A DNA stretch of 64,000 bases. It comes from Heliocidaris erythrogramma. Taxonomy: Eukaryota; Echinodermata; Echinoidea; Camarodonta; Echinometridae. The notes below the pieces were generated by a model, which saw nothing but the letters and a program-made list of their open reading frames with translations, was not told the origin of the DNA and searched no databases. The translations under genes and the position numbers were made by a program. The stretch is from assembly GCA_025617745.1 (NCBI GenBank), contig CM046856.1, forward strand, positions 43,887,049-43,951,048, written 5' to 3'. Positions 1-13,400 of the stretch are shown piece after piece (the stretch's first letter is position 1; every line of letters starts with the position of its first letter).

Positions 1-1332
1 GCAAAGACCCAAGGATTTATTTTTACGAAGACGAAGAGGGACTTGACAGAGAAGACCCTTTGGTTTGATAATGCACCCATCGGAATAAACACAATCGCAA
101 AAAAAAACAACTACTAATTAGATCTAGGTCTAACTCATCATGCTCATTGACCTTAAAGTAACATTCACTTAATCTAAATTTAACTGAAATTGAAAATTGT
201 AACAAAATTGGTCTAGTTAGAGTAGGCTAGATCTAGAGTAGTTAGAGTCTTGGGCTTGGCCTTGGCTAGACATAGGCCTACCTGCAAATTTGATGATATC
301 ACACCATCACATTCCGATTCCATTTTGAAGTTGGGTCTACCACACGTCTATTATTAGGCCAGCATTTTGAGGGATACGTGGAGGCAATTCTAACTCTTAT
401 ATTAAGATCTAACTAGTCAGATCGATAATAGATTCAGTGCAAAAACGTAGGCTAGGCGCCTACACGTTGAACACATACGATCATAATATGCGTACGTGCG
501 TACGTGCAGGCCAGGGACTTTTTTTCCCCACCGGCGACCGCGTTTTCATGAAGACCAATCGGAACCGTTTCCCGACCCTGCGTCATGAATATTCATGAAA
601 AAATGCGAAATCTGCCTAGGCTTGGTTACAAAAAAAAAAGACGCGCGCGGTACATGGATGCGCGCAACAAAGTACGGTTCGTGGTAAAGGGAAATCGTAA
701 TATTGCTGTAACCCCTTGGACGCTTTGTTGTGATATCATTATTACGTAATCACGCATTTTCAGACTATGAATTTTTTACAGGATGTAGATAATAGTGAGT
801 ACATTAAAAAAATGCAAAAAAAAAAAAAAAATTGAGAAAAATGTCAAAGTTGGCCAGTTGAGACGGTTCGTAATAAGGGTGACGATATCTTCAACGATAT
901 CATCTGAACTAACATCGATTTCAGAGTCCCTGAATATATTTTGCGTTTGGAACAGTTCGCTTTCACTGTCGCTGCTGAACATCTTGATTCAAATTTTGAC
1001 AACGTAACTGATCGCTGACCAATGAAAGAATGAATGAAACAGTTGATCCGTGATACATGCAACCCATTCACATTTGGTATTATTTAACTATTTTGTACGA
1101 ATGGCGTGTTATTGTTAATCGCTGGTCAAGTGTATAATGCAGCAGTGATTAAATTCCAATGTACTGTGTTTGTAATGTGATCATTTTTGTCGTAGTTCAT
1201 AACACTGTTACGCTTGACTTTCCAACAATACAGTATGTGGTTACTAATAAACACATGTTATCACTCCATTCGTGGAAAATAATGTCGTGAAAGTACAATA
1301 GACAGACGTCAGAGCTGGGTGTTAAATCATAT
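1..1332. other. No supported gene
   Basis: The minus-strand open frame at 776-982 starts MFSSDSESELF, an acidic start, but it runs into poly-T and has no partner exon. Otherwise nothing is recognised. Confidence 0.4.
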
Positions 1333-1428
1333 AACACAACTCGTAACTGTCCGTTCGTGGGTGAGAATGGGCTTCGGGCTACGCCCTCAGCCCATTCTCA
1401 CACACGAACGGACAGTTACTCGTGTGTT
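1333..1428. repeat. Fold-back hairpin
   Basis: About 40-bp arms (AACACAACTCGTAACTGTCC... and its complement ending ACTCGTGTGTT) around a GC-rich loop. Near-perfect inverted repeat. Confidence 0.75.
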
Positions 1429-1625
1429 ATCCTTTACGTATAAACGTTGGGTTAGCTACATACCTGGCGTAGCCTATGATCTTTGCAGTTCCCTTTGAAC
1501 ATCGATGCCATCTCATCTTCTGGCTGTGACATGATTTGGAGCAGCGCCTGCTTTTCCATATTGGTCCAGTTTTCCCCCCTTTCATCATTTGATTCATGTG
1601 CATCTTTTGCCATTTTTGTTTGAAT

Positions 1626-1745
1626 TGTAGATCTTTACTTATAACAGATAAGACTGATATTGGTCTGTCATTACCTGGGCCTGTTTTATCACCCTTTTTG
1701 TACACAGGACTTACTTTGGCAATTGCATCAGGATGTACTTGACAT
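1626..1745 (-). pseudogene. Decayed reverse-transcriptase fragment
   Basis: Translates as AKVSPVYKKGDKTGPGNDRP followed by ISVLSVISK, the well-known motif near the start of non-LTR RT domains. Only about 40 residues remain recognisable; the rest is out of frame. Confidence 0.6.
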
Positions 1746-2279
1746 TAGAGACACATGCTCATTTAATTCATTCTTTACCCACTGGCAAAGTGGTGATGAC
1801 AGGTTTGTTAATCTTTCAAGATATCAGTGATGATAAAATGAGCATGTTATTTCTTGCTATTGAATCAATAGAGCCATGTTCTCCTTGACAAACAATGACT
1901 TTGTAGTAATATGATTTATAAAGTAGTATATGTGTTGTCAAAATTTCTACAAATATTTTCCATAAAATGACTGATAAAATTCTTTGGCCTTGGAGATATG
2001 ATTACATGTATTATGGTAATAATGAAAACGTAGGGGTTTTTTTTGCTCTAGCACTCATGAAATTGCCTTTTAATTGATAGAACTGTAATACACAATATTT
2101 TGTTTGAATTATTCTGTGGTACTTTTTAAATGCACTTCCAAACTAATTGCATTTTATATACTTTTATCAATATTTTTGATGTTATTTATTAGGGATGTCA
2201 GTAAAATGGCCATGAAATAATTGTATTGGTAAACACATTGCTTTTTTGTCTTATTGATTGTGGAACACTTTGTCTGGAA
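1746..2279. other. No feature seen
   Basis: AT-rich unique-looking sequence with no supported gene, repeat or splice-consistent exon. Confidence 0.5.
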
Positions 2280-2614
2280 AGAAAATAAATGAGGGAGAGT
2301 GAGAGGCGAGAGACAAAGAGAGAAAGGGAGATAAAAGGGGGAAAATAAAGGGAAAGAGAGAGAGAGAAATAGATGGGAAGGAAAAATAGAGAGGGACATA
2401 TAATATACTGTGTATATATATATATATATATAAAGCGTGAGAGATATAAATGAGATGGGACGTAGCTCTCGGTTAACCTCGATTTTAATTCCAATCGAGG
2501 TTAACCGAGAGCTACGTCCCGTCTCATTTATATCTCTCACGCTTATATTATACACATCATGAGACACCGACTACGTTCAAGCCAGGATACATCTCTCACA
2601 CTATATATATATAT

Positions 2615-2651
<37 letters not shown>

Positions 2652-3110
2652 ATGGGGAGAGAAGTGAAGTTGTCTGTATCCAGTTTGATAGAATGCGATC
2701 CTGATGGTGATAATGATGGTGATGGTGATGATGATGGTGATGGTGATGATGGTGGAGGTGGTGATTAGGATGATGATGCTATATAGTGATTACAACCATA
2801 ATTATGAGGATGTAAAATGTAATACTTTTTTGTGCAAAGAGGAGTAGTGAGAAAAAGAGAAATGAGGGTAATGTTATATGAAATTTATTGGTAAACAAAT
2901 TTTTTTTTGTCTCATTGATTGTGGAACACTTTGGGAAGAAAATAAATGAGGGAGAGTGAGAGGGGAGAGAGAAAGAGATAAAAGGGAAACAAGGGAAAGA
3001 AAGAGAGAGAAAGAGAGATAGAGGGGTAGGAGAAATAGAGAGCGGGGATATATATATATAGAGAGAGAGAGGGGGGGGGGGGTAATGTTATATTAAAATT
3101 TATTGGTAAG
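2280..3110. repeat. (GA)n and (TA)n low-complexity region
   Basis: Long GAGA tracts, TATA runs, poly-G and GATGGT triplet-like repeats. Open frames here are only repeat translations. Confidence 0.8.
2433..2543. repeat. Long hairpin, copy 1
   Basis: About 50-bp arms beginning AAGCGTGAGAGATATAAATG around a loop of about 10 bases with TTTAATTCC; one mismatch seen. Flanked by (TA)n on one side. Confidence 0.85.
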
Positions 3111-3355
3111 AGCATTGCTTTTTGTCTAATTGATTGTGGAACACTTTGGAAAGAAAATAAATGAGGGAGAGTGAGAGGGGAGAGAGAAAGGGAGAAGAGC
3201 ATTGCTTTTTGTCTCATTGATTGTGGAACACTTTGGAAAGAAAATAAATGAGGGAGAGCGAGAGGGGAGAGAGAAAGGGAGATAAAAGGGGAAACAAAGG
3301 GAAAGAGAGAGAGAAATAGATGGGAAGGAAAAAATAGAGAGGGACATATAATATA

Positions 3356-3386
<31 letters not shown>

Positions 3387-3390
<4 letters not shown>

Positions 3391-3497
3391 GTGAGAGATA
3401 TAAATGAGATGGGACGTAGCTCTCGGTTAACCTCGATTTTAATTCCAAGCGAGGTTAACCGAGAGCTACGTCCCGTCTCATTTATATCTCTCACGCT
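3387..3497. repeat. Long hairpin, copy 2
   Basis: Same hairpin as at 2433-2543, again preceded by (TA)n and followed by the same TTATATTATACACATCATGA flank, so the block was duplicated (about 954 bp apart). Confidence 0.85.
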
Positions 3498-3949
3498 TAT
3501 ATTATACACATCATGAGACACCGACTACGTTCAAGCCAGGATACATCTCTCACACTATATATATATATAAAGAGAGAGAGTGGGGGGGGGGGGAGAAATG
3601 AGGTTATCTGTATCAAGATTGATAGAATGCGATCCTGATGGTGATAATGATGGTGATGATGATACTAATGGTGGAGGTGGTGATGTTGAGAGGGGGGGGG
3701 GGGTTAAGGTTATATGAAATTTATGAAAATAAAATGTGTAAGATCGAAAAGACTGAAGCTTGTTAAAGCTTTGCTGAAAGACTTCTAAATGCAGATATAC
3801 ACAGTAAGGAGTCATTGTTTATCAAGTGTAAAAGATGAAATTGATAAACCTAAATGTTACTAAATAACGTAGATTAACGAGGAGCAAGAACTTCTCTAAG
3901 TACATCTGGAACACCAAAATAGGTATATATTTGAACCAAAGGTGTCGAC

Positions 3950-4440
3950 CCCAAAAAATACCTTTTTTCTCTTCTATCCTCCAACACTTCTCTCCCTCTC
4001 TCTCTCCCCCTCCCCTACTCTGGTACCACTTCCCCGGCCCCCTGTCTCTCTCAGTAGCTCCATATCCATTTTCACTCCCCCAATCATCTTTACTCCATAT
4101 CTCTTCTTTTCTCTCTACCGTTCACTGTATCTTTTGAATCTGACTTTCATCCGTCTCTCATTAATACTCTATATTTTTCTTTGTTTGGTTGCCATTCCAC
4201 TTCTATCCTTTGTTTATGATATATTTCTTCTTTGTCTCTCTTCGCTGTTTCTTCTCTCTTTATCTCTTTACGTTGGGAATCTTGTTTTCCCTTCCTTTGC
4301 AACACTTCAACTCTGTAACTTCCTCTTAAACCACTCTTTCTTATCGTCCCCCTCTTTAAACTTACCCTCTCTTAACTTACCCTCTCTTTAACTCCATTCC
4401 TCCCTCTCTCCCTCCCTTACTCTCTCACTTTCTCTCTTGA
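3950..4440. repeat. CT-rich low-complexity stretch
   Basis: Pyrimidine-rich sequence with tracts of CTCTCT and TTTCTT. The Ser/Leu/Phe open frames are not credible genes. Confidence 0.7.
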
Positions 4441-4940
4441 TGTATTGTCGTCCCTCTTCTTCGTTCTTAAAATATTTGTCTGCAGAGCAACAAAAACACT
4501 TGAAAATTCTGCATTGCACTGCCGTCCGTCATTTATATCAATTGGATTGTGTACACTGAGTGAAATGTGATAAGTGTGGAAACTGAGTGAGTGAAGGGTA
4601 AGTCCATGAAGTTTCCGAACAGGGAAAGACAAAAAAAAAAAAAAAAAAAAAAAGCATCGGCCCTAGGACCGGAAGAGGACGATTCAAACTTCTTATGCAG
4701 AAATGGTGCTGTAATGAGCATGGAGACCGTGGAGAGGAACAGACAATGGAAAAGATTTTTGGTATAACCTCTCCAGGATTTTGTATAGGGGGGCACAAAA
4801 ATGCAGGTTTGTCAAATGTGGGGGAGAGGGGTTATGGGAATCCAGTTTCCCTCCATAATTCTCTGATAAGCAAAAAAAAAAAAAAAAAAAAAAAAGGGTT
4901 TCGTTCTAAAGGGGGGGGGGGGGGAAGCAAAATCGAAAGG

Positions 4941-5327
4941 GAGGGGGGGGGGGGGGGGGGGGGAGGGCACAATGCATATTTTTCTTCCAAAGGGGGTGGG
5001 GGGGGCACGGGCCGGATGTGCTCCCTCCTACGCTCGTTTGCATTTACCATTGTCTTATATTAGGAAATCACTGGCTATTCAAAACATCTTCAATATTTTG
5101 CTTGTTCGCTTCGCTCGCTCGAAAATGAATAATATTAAAAGGGGAGGGGGGGGGGGGGAGGGCACAATGCATATTTTTCTTCCAAAGGGGTGGGGGGGGC
5201 ACGGGCCGGATGTGCTCCCCCCTACGCTCGTTTGCATTTACCATTGTCTTATATTAGGAAATCACTGGCTATTCAAAATATCTTCAATATTTTGCTTGTT
5301 CGCTTCGCTCGCTCGAAAATGAATAAT
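4941..5327. repeat. Direct duplication of about 195 bp with poly-G
   Basis: Two copies from GGGCACAATGCATATTTTTC to CTCGCTCGAAAATGAATAAT; each begins with a poly-G tract. Confidence 0.8.
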
Positions 5328-5724
5328 CAGACCATTAGTCTCAACTGCAAAGTAGTTTTTATCTAGAACCATGTTAAGACAAACAATAATGTGCCGAAAA
5401 TAATCCTCGATAGTGTATTAATCAGAATGTAGCGCCGATCCATAATTTGTTTTTTTATGAGTACGCAGCGAATGTTGGCGTACTCCGTACGCAACTCTAC
5501 GCAACTCTATACGCAAATCCCGGTGTGAAAGCCCCTTTAGTCTTAAAATTCTTTCCTGCACTTAGAAACATTAAAGATGTTCACATGCAATTACACCCAC
5601 ACACGCCCAACACGTGCGAGCATACGCACCCACCCCACAAATGAATAAATACACACTCTTTCTCCATCCACATGTCTACATTGAATTTGAGCATTGTACT
5701 TGAATCTACATCAACTTATTTACA

Positions 5725-6095
5725 ACAACATAATGAAGAAACCAAACTGTAATGCCCTTTTACCAATTTTATTTGCATTTTTTTTTTACTTTTTCATTGT
5801 ATGCAGACAGATTATAGCTTAAGAATGGACAATAATACCAGGATTATAATGAATAAGATTAATTTGACAACAGAATTTACCTATTCGCATCAGTGGTATT
5901 AAATCTCACAGATGAATGAAAGAAACCAAATGCACTGCCCCTTTACCAATTTTATTAGCATTTTGATTTGTTTACTTTTACATTGTATGCAGAGAGCTTA
6001 TAGCATAAGAATTGAAAATAATCAAGGATTATAATGAAAGAAATTGATTTTGATAACATAATTTGACTATTCGCATTACTGGTATTAAATCTTAA
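5725..6095. repeat. Diverged tandem duplication of about 180 bp
   Basis: Two copies sharing ACCAATTTTATT.GCATTTT, CATTGTATGCAGA and ACTATTCGCAT..ctGGTATTAAATCT-type segments. Confidence 0.7.
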
Positions 6096-7107
6096 ATCAT
6101 TTAATGTCTTAAAATTACTTTAATACATAAAATATACAGATGTAAGTCATCAGTCTAAGATGATGATATAAGATATACATAGAAGAGGATATACATGGAC
6201 AAGGACATTTAATAACAGTATGCTAATCTTCGATTAATTTTTTTTTGTGATGCAGCGAAAAATATTAGTCTTTCTATCATTTTTCTTATTTAATTGCTTG
6301 CAAACTCTTAACATACTTAACACACTAAATTACATTAAGATATATATGATACTAATTTTCAAAATTCATAAAACAAGAAAATAAATTCAAAGCTTTCCCC
6401 TAAAGTCACAGACGTTCCGAGTCATTACCAACCCACCACGTAACAGCAAAAATAAGTAAGGTTGTCATGTATGATATTCCAAAGTCACTGTTAATTGACG
6501 GGAAGGGTTTTATTCGATGTTCAGTCCCTTTCTTACATTTTTTTGGTGAATAAAGAAATGAGAGGGAAAGTTTCTTTTACATTGGTTTTTTCATTATTAT
6601 GAATGGATTTATGATATACTCTAGATGGTTATTTAACATTCATTAGAAGACAGAGATTTTTGTCAATACATGTAATACATTAGCGACTGAAGAGTAGCTC
6701 ATTGTTGAAACAAAAGTAATATTTCATGACATTTAAATTATCAGTCCAAGGTGTTTCTTTTAATCATGTTAACTGGGGATAAGATGGTAAAAGACCCAAG
6801 AGATACCTAAATCTGAATCTGAAAAATAGGCCTACAGCTCAACACCACCCGGTGGAGTAAAACGTGTGGAAGTGGGTGTGCGGAAGATATAATGGAACAA
6901 TACTATTGACAAAGCTGTTGTAGGTGAGCTTTGAATATCTTGGGGTATTTAATGTTTACTGGAGATGCTGGTAAGGAGTTCCAATATGTGTTGTTTTTTT
7001 CTTCAAAAGAAAGGGGTATTTATAGGAGTCTTTGAAAAGACTTCAATATATGACTTTTTGTGGGAACTTATAATTGGATATAGTGGAGGTTGCTTTGAAC
7101 AGTGTGT
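6096..7107. other. 3' flank of the large gene
   Basis: AT-rich. It probably contains the 3'UTR of the minus-strand gene, but its end is not defined. No other gene seen. Confidence 0.45.
6508..6513 (-). terminator. Candidate poly(A) signal AATAAA
   Basis: The first AATAAA on the minus strand after the stop, about 600 bp downstream. No strong GT-rich element is seen after it, so the 3' end could lie elsewhere. Confidence 0.22.
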
Positions 7108-7424
7108 CTAGGGCTCTATTGCTTTGGAGATCACCTCGTGGTAGACGACCTTTTCAATCACGCGATGGGCAACTTCCCACTGCGCATGCTGACGACCGAA
7201 CGAGATGTACCTGACCTGGTGGTCCTCGCGCAGGGGGAACTTGAGACACGGATCGCTTCTCTGGCGAGTGGTCTCATCGTAGGTGCCATATTGGATAGCG
7301 TCACCGCTGAAGTCCATCCAGATCAGGATGTAGGGAGAGTGGAAGATGCACCTGGGATCACCTGTTGTGAGAACTGCTTCGCCACCACGGGAGGCCCGTA
7401 GCTCCATGATGTTGCCTACGACGG
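7108..7424 (-). CDS. Exon 59: domain 12, C-half and stop
   Basis: 317 nt, acceptor TACCAG, phase 1 in, ends in TAG at 7110-7108. Contains CIFHSPYILIWMDFSGDAIQ and HQVRYISFGRQHAQWEVAH, matching the family pattern W-I-x-W ... V-x-Y-I-x-F ... W. Last residues are KAIEP. It is the terminal exon because the frame closes without a donor. Confidence 0.78.
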
Positions 7425-10400
7425 CTGGTATGAAAATAAAATCGAAAGAAGCATACGATCAGGTATGGTCTAATGGAAATATTATTGCTTGATTTTGAAT
7501 GGCTTGCATGGATAAGCAGAAATATTATTAATCTTGACAACTTCCTACATGTTTATAACCTCATGACAGTCTTTTATATGGAGTATGAAATGACATTGGC
7601 CATGTCTTGGTATCAGCAAAGGGCTTCCGATCTTGATGTAAAAACAGGCTTCATAAAGAAAATTGTCAGAAGGCTTATAAGTCCAAAGGCTCATGAGACC
7701 AAATGCCCATAGTACAGAAGTTCACGAGACCTCTTTTGTTTATACTTTCGAGGCTTCACATGGCTAGTAGCAGCAGCCATAAGCCAGAAGGTTCATACAT
7801 GAAGACAGATTTTGCTCATATTTCTTGGGCATTTCAAGGATAATGGGAAGGCCAAAAAGCCCGGAAGTTCATATATGATACTCAAAGAACAGAAGGTTCA
7901 GAATACAGATTTTATTTTACTTATGGACATTCTGATGGATAGTAAAAATGTTCACAAGCCTGATTGCCCATGCATGAGACGAAAAGTGTGTAGACTGTGG
8001 TAAATAAAGGAATGAAATTAAGTTTTGTTGGGCTAGTTGACCTCTATTTCATGATCCGTCTCGTATGACATTTTGTCTTTACTGTCAGTCAACTTTCAGT
8101 ATGTTAACATCTACACAAGATAAACAGAGGGAGCCATGAGTTGTTTTAATCTCCGGACGTACCGAGTTCTGCCTCCAGCTTATTTTCTTCATCAAATAGA
8201 GCAATCATTTGATCAGAGTTCTCAATCTTAAGAAGCTTCCTTCCTTCACCTAAGAATGTCTGTACGTCATGAGAATGCTCGGTCTTGTAGATTGTTCCTG
8301 TGAAAATTTAGACAGATTAAGACAAGTGTGTAAAAATAACGTTATGTCATGTCTCTATTATAGGATGGGGGTGAATCCTTGTTAGTCATAATATATCTTG
8401 AACGTTGTAGCCCCAGGAATTGAGTCTACTGCAAGAGGTTCAACTCGCCCCCACACACATAGTATCTAGAGAGCATTTAACAACTTACACAATATCAAAA
8501 AGTATCACGGAATAAAAGAAAACATGTTTATATTATTGCATTGTGGGATTGATTTTTCCTTATTCTTCTTTTCGACATAGGCCACACGTTTTATGTGTTG
8601 AATATTAATTGCTGAAATGTAACTATTGCAATAAGATTCCATATTGAACAGCAGAATTATCATCGGTCATTATCAATCTTTAACATATTCCAGTCAGTTA
8701 ACTCTTCTGTCTGAAAGATGACTTGGTTCATATAAAGCAACTAGGACGAGCTCATATTCCCCATAGAATTGAAATAGCAAATATGCGGATGTGATGTATA
8801 ACTCACCTTGGTTGAGCTTAATGTGATAGGAGCTGCCGATGGTACCCCCAAAGCCATCATATCCATAACGCGTTTCTAGACTGATGTCGTCATAGGCCAG
8901 CAGGGGTTCTTCCTGACCGGTAGAATATATCTTAAGACCGCTGTTCTCACATTTGATCTGATACTCTAAGAACGAGGACGGATCTAAGAGGGCTGGTAGG
9001 TCATCAGAGATGGGTATCGAGTAGAATGCATCGCAACCAAGGCATTGGGATAGAGAAATCTTCCGAGAACTCATCTCTGTAAAAAGGTGAAAGCGAGAGA
9101 GGTGGAATATAAAATGACAAATTATTCAGTTGACTGATTTGACCCAGGTTCATAATGTTTACAACATCCACACTCTCTAGAAGAGTATTCCTACCCTATC
9201 AATAGGTTTAATGAGAATAAAATGCTGCACAAAATTTACATAATTTCTCCCATTGGGAGAGAACAAAGCCGGACCAATTTGAATCAAACGTATGATTTAT
9301 TTTCAGAGAAAGGAAAGCAACAGTGACCCTGAGGCCTTAGACTAAAAAACATGACGCATCAGACATGTACAGCCCTGGAAAAAATTATTAGACCAAGCTT
9401 CTGTAATAATGGTACTATAATATGCATTCAAAATTATAAAAATGATTTATCTTTGTATTCAAATGAATGAATACCAAATTCCAGCAATTATACCTTGCTT
9501 TTATGATATTTTGTATTACCACAGAATTACACTATCAGTAACCATTCTTGGTCTCATAATTTTTTCCATGGCTGTATTTTTACAAGACGTGCAACTGATA
9601 TAAATCAGGCTAAATATGATCTACAGAATATACCATCCGAACAAACTCCAGCATCATCTAAACACAGCTACCAAAATCAACGACAGCTTTTCGATAAAGG
9701 TTGACCAAACTTTCCCGTTGCCATGGTTTTGCATTTTTAAAATTTACACAAAGGAACATATGTATTTGTACTCAAAGTTTCAAAGATTGAAAGGTTGAAT
9801 GGTTGACTAACTGATCAAAACCATATCGGATTCAGGATATGTGTAATCATAGTTTCATAGATTGAACATTTTAATTGGTTGACTTACTGATCAAAACCAT
9901 ATCGGATTCAGGGTTTGCCTGGTCTGTCGTGAGTGCAACCAAGACGGTCCCTGTGGCCTGGATCTTGAGGTCGATAAACGGTGCGCCATGTTCGTATCGG
10001 AGTGGGAAGAAGGTGAGAGATGTTGCTCGTACCCGATCGTGGGTGGATTGGAGAACATCGCCTGAGAGTTATATAAAAAGGGCAGTGATTAGCACTGGCA
10101 AATCTAACCCCTCAAAAAAAGTTCTGCAATTCAAGTTTGAGGGGTAATATATCTCATGTTACTTTATCATCATACGTGAATGTGGTATCATTTGAAATCT
10201 CTTCTCATGTTAACCAAATCTAACTTCAAGAAGACTTGGACACCTTAATACTGTGGACTATCAGCAATTGTATGTCTTTTAATCCGAACAAGACCAAAGT
10301 CATGCATATAACCAGAAAGAAGCAAACCCAGACTCCTCAACACCTTTAAGGACACACATGCATATCTTCTGTACCCTCATTTCAATAATTAGGAATAACA

Positions 10401-13400
10401 ATTAGCTCAAACTTATATTGGAACTCACATATCGATTCGATTGTTTCTAGGGCCAACAGTTTTCTCGGATTTATCCGAGTAGTTACTCGCGGTACTTCCA
10501 CTAATGGCATATTCTCAACGTATAAAGAATAATTATATACGACGCCAAAACGAGCGTTTCAACAGTGATTTAATGCCCTCATTACTACACCCATATAGTG
10601 TTTTTACAAACATAAATGTAAAAAACACCGTTGGAATTACATCAGTTTACTTCCATAATGGAATCTTTGTAATAATTTACTACCATACTATGGATACCGA
10701 AGTGATTTCAAATTTCACGCTGTCATTATTTTGCTGGGCATTATTACATATACAGGAACGAATTTTAATTTACAATTTACTCACCAGATACATAGAAGTA
10801 CTTGTATGTGTGTATCATATACAAGCTATCGATGCCAGCAATGAATTCTAGTTTTTTCACCACAATTTCACCACCAAGCACCCAGTTTAGCATCGCCTCA
10901 CTGTCTTCTCCCGTTTCGCCGAACTTTATCCTGCTGCTTCTCCAAGATATGTAGAACTGCTTGCCTGAAAGGCTTAGTACACCGTCTTCGACGAGACGCG
11001 ACACGCCGTCCGGAGCTGACCCGGCAGCCGACGACCCTGTCACGTGTTGATTGTTATTGTCTCCAGCAACTTTGTGACAGAATAGATAGAAAGATGAATG
11101 GGTAAGACTGGAATAAGCATTCAGTGTATGTTTTGATTTAAAATGAAAAGCTGGGTAAAACTGTAGATAGAGTTGTAATAACGATGACAAAAACTTCCAA
11201 AGAAGTAACTTGGTTCTTTCCCCACCAACCGATCTGACGTCTCCCCTACATGCCCTAGGTTTATATTTTGTACTCAGAGGATTTTTCAAAAGGGGAGGGG
11301 AGACGTGAAGGATCCAACCGTGTAGCGAGGATTTCATTATTGGGGGCGGTTGTGAGAGAGCGGAGCACGCGAAATTGGTGAGGGGTGGGTGCAGGGAGGG
11401 GAGTTCCCCCCACCGCGTGAATCGCGAAAACTCTGACGTTTTATAGAAAATTTGAGAGAAAGATAACGGCTCGTAGCACCTTTTTTTAGGCGGAAACTTA
11501 GTTCGACGCCCGGACTGCGTTTCAATTATTTGGAGCAATACTGCACTGTATGTAACAGGGGTGAGTGCTTTGACCCCTCCCGCGTAAGCGCGAAAGCTCT
11601 GACGTTTTATAGCAAATTTGAGAGAAAGATAACGGCTCGCTGCACCTTTTTTTAGGAGGAAAGGTAGTTCGACGCCCGGACTTCTTTTCAATTATTTGGA
11701 CGCAATACTGCACTGTATGTAACAGGGGTGGGTGCAGAGAGGGGGAGTTTCCCCCTTCCCGTGCTAAGCGCGAAAGGTCTGACGTTTTAGCAAATTTGAG
11801 ATATGAGAGAAATATAACGGCTTGGAGCGCTTTTTTAGGCCTTTTCTCTCAATTCCTCCGCTTTTTCGCTTTCGCTTGTTTTTTGAGGTGATGAATAGGG
11901 GGGGGGGGGGGGCATGGCCCCCTTATCCCACTCCCTGTCTACGCCAGTGTCTGTACTCAGACTCAACAAATATAATTACGCCTGCTTCCCTGTATTACAC
12001 TCTTCAAGTATGTCACTCTGTATTACTATGGATCATAATTATTTGAAGATTTCGAAATCTAACAAAAAACCTGGGAGAAAATAAGTGTTTCGTTGAACTG
12101 AACTGAACTGAAATGAGAAAGGTTAAAGAATACTCGAGAAAATTTAATTATGCCGTGATATCTAAAAATACGACAATTCGGTGCAGCTCACCGATTGTGT
12201 AGAATGAGTTGACACCGGTGTACAGACGAATTATCAAGGTGCCTTCCGCTTCTACATCAAACACGACTTCGCGATCGAAAGCGCTGATATCCAGACTCCT
12301 CGATTGGTCAATGTCTCTAAATATGATTGCAGAGGATCGCTGAATAGAACCTGTGAGATAGAGATATAGAGAGAGATGAAAAGGGAAACTGGACATGATA
12401 AATGGGGTACATTTGTTTTTATTAATTTGCAGTTTTAATACCGATAGTCAGAGCTGCCTCTTCAGTTAATATATTGTTCCCTTCTCTCTCGATATTCTTC
12501 TACTTAGCTCTTTTTGTCCTCCTTTAGAAAATCTTTTTTTATATATATTAAATTTTCTCTCAAGAGAGCCACGTAAAACGATTCATACCTCTCTTTTGTT
12601 TTCTCCTGCGGTCTCTCGTTTATATGTCTCTGCATTATCGTTCTCTCTAATCGTACTCTCCTCTATTCAAAATCTGTTCTCTCCACTCTCTTCTCTCCAT
12701 CTGTCTATCGAGCTACGCCCAAGGATGTATAGCGACTGAACGCATTATTATCATTATTTACACTTCCCTGCATGAATACTCATCATCAAAGTGTGTACAC
12801 AAGACTATTCCAAATTTAGCGCAGAAAGGGGTAATTTTTTCAATACTCCGCAGACCGTAAAAAAGTTAAAAAGCAAAATTGTATCCAAAACACTACTAAA
12901 ACTTAATTTTCAGAAATATTTCCCCTATACGCCAGGATAGGGGACACCCCCCACAGACCCTTCGCAAGCGAGGAAGGGTCTTCAATAAGGTCCACCACAT
13001 GCACTGTCTGCACCTCCGGTAAAGTTCACGTTACGGACCTGTAATATAAGGGGCCCAGGGTAAAAACATGTATGAAATCAAACGATTCGGGGTGTTCTGT
13101 GCCTTGCCTTATAAAGAGTTGAGATTGACTGCAACTAAGGGGGCGTTGCAAGAAAGTTGCAATCAATTGCAAATGGGGGATTTGCAACTGATTGCAACTT
13201 TCTTGCAACACCCCTTTAGTTTGAAATAGATGTATATACATAGGCGACTGTAAACTTGCTATTGATTGGAGGACCTGCGATCGATTCGGATCAATCGCAA
13301 CTCTTTATAAGACGGGGCCTGGAGAATAAAATCCGCGATCTGAGAAATACGGGTACATGCATATTTTCAAGTGCGTTAACAAATCCGAGATCTCTTTTGA

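Noticed and set aside
776..1071. Overlapping small minus-strand frames with an acidic start
   Set aside because: Short, partly over poly-T, with no splice partners or recognisable domain.
10777..11691. 304-codon minus-strand frame
   Set aside because: Only 10785-11069 behaves as an exon. The rest is the 170-bp tandem repeat and intron.
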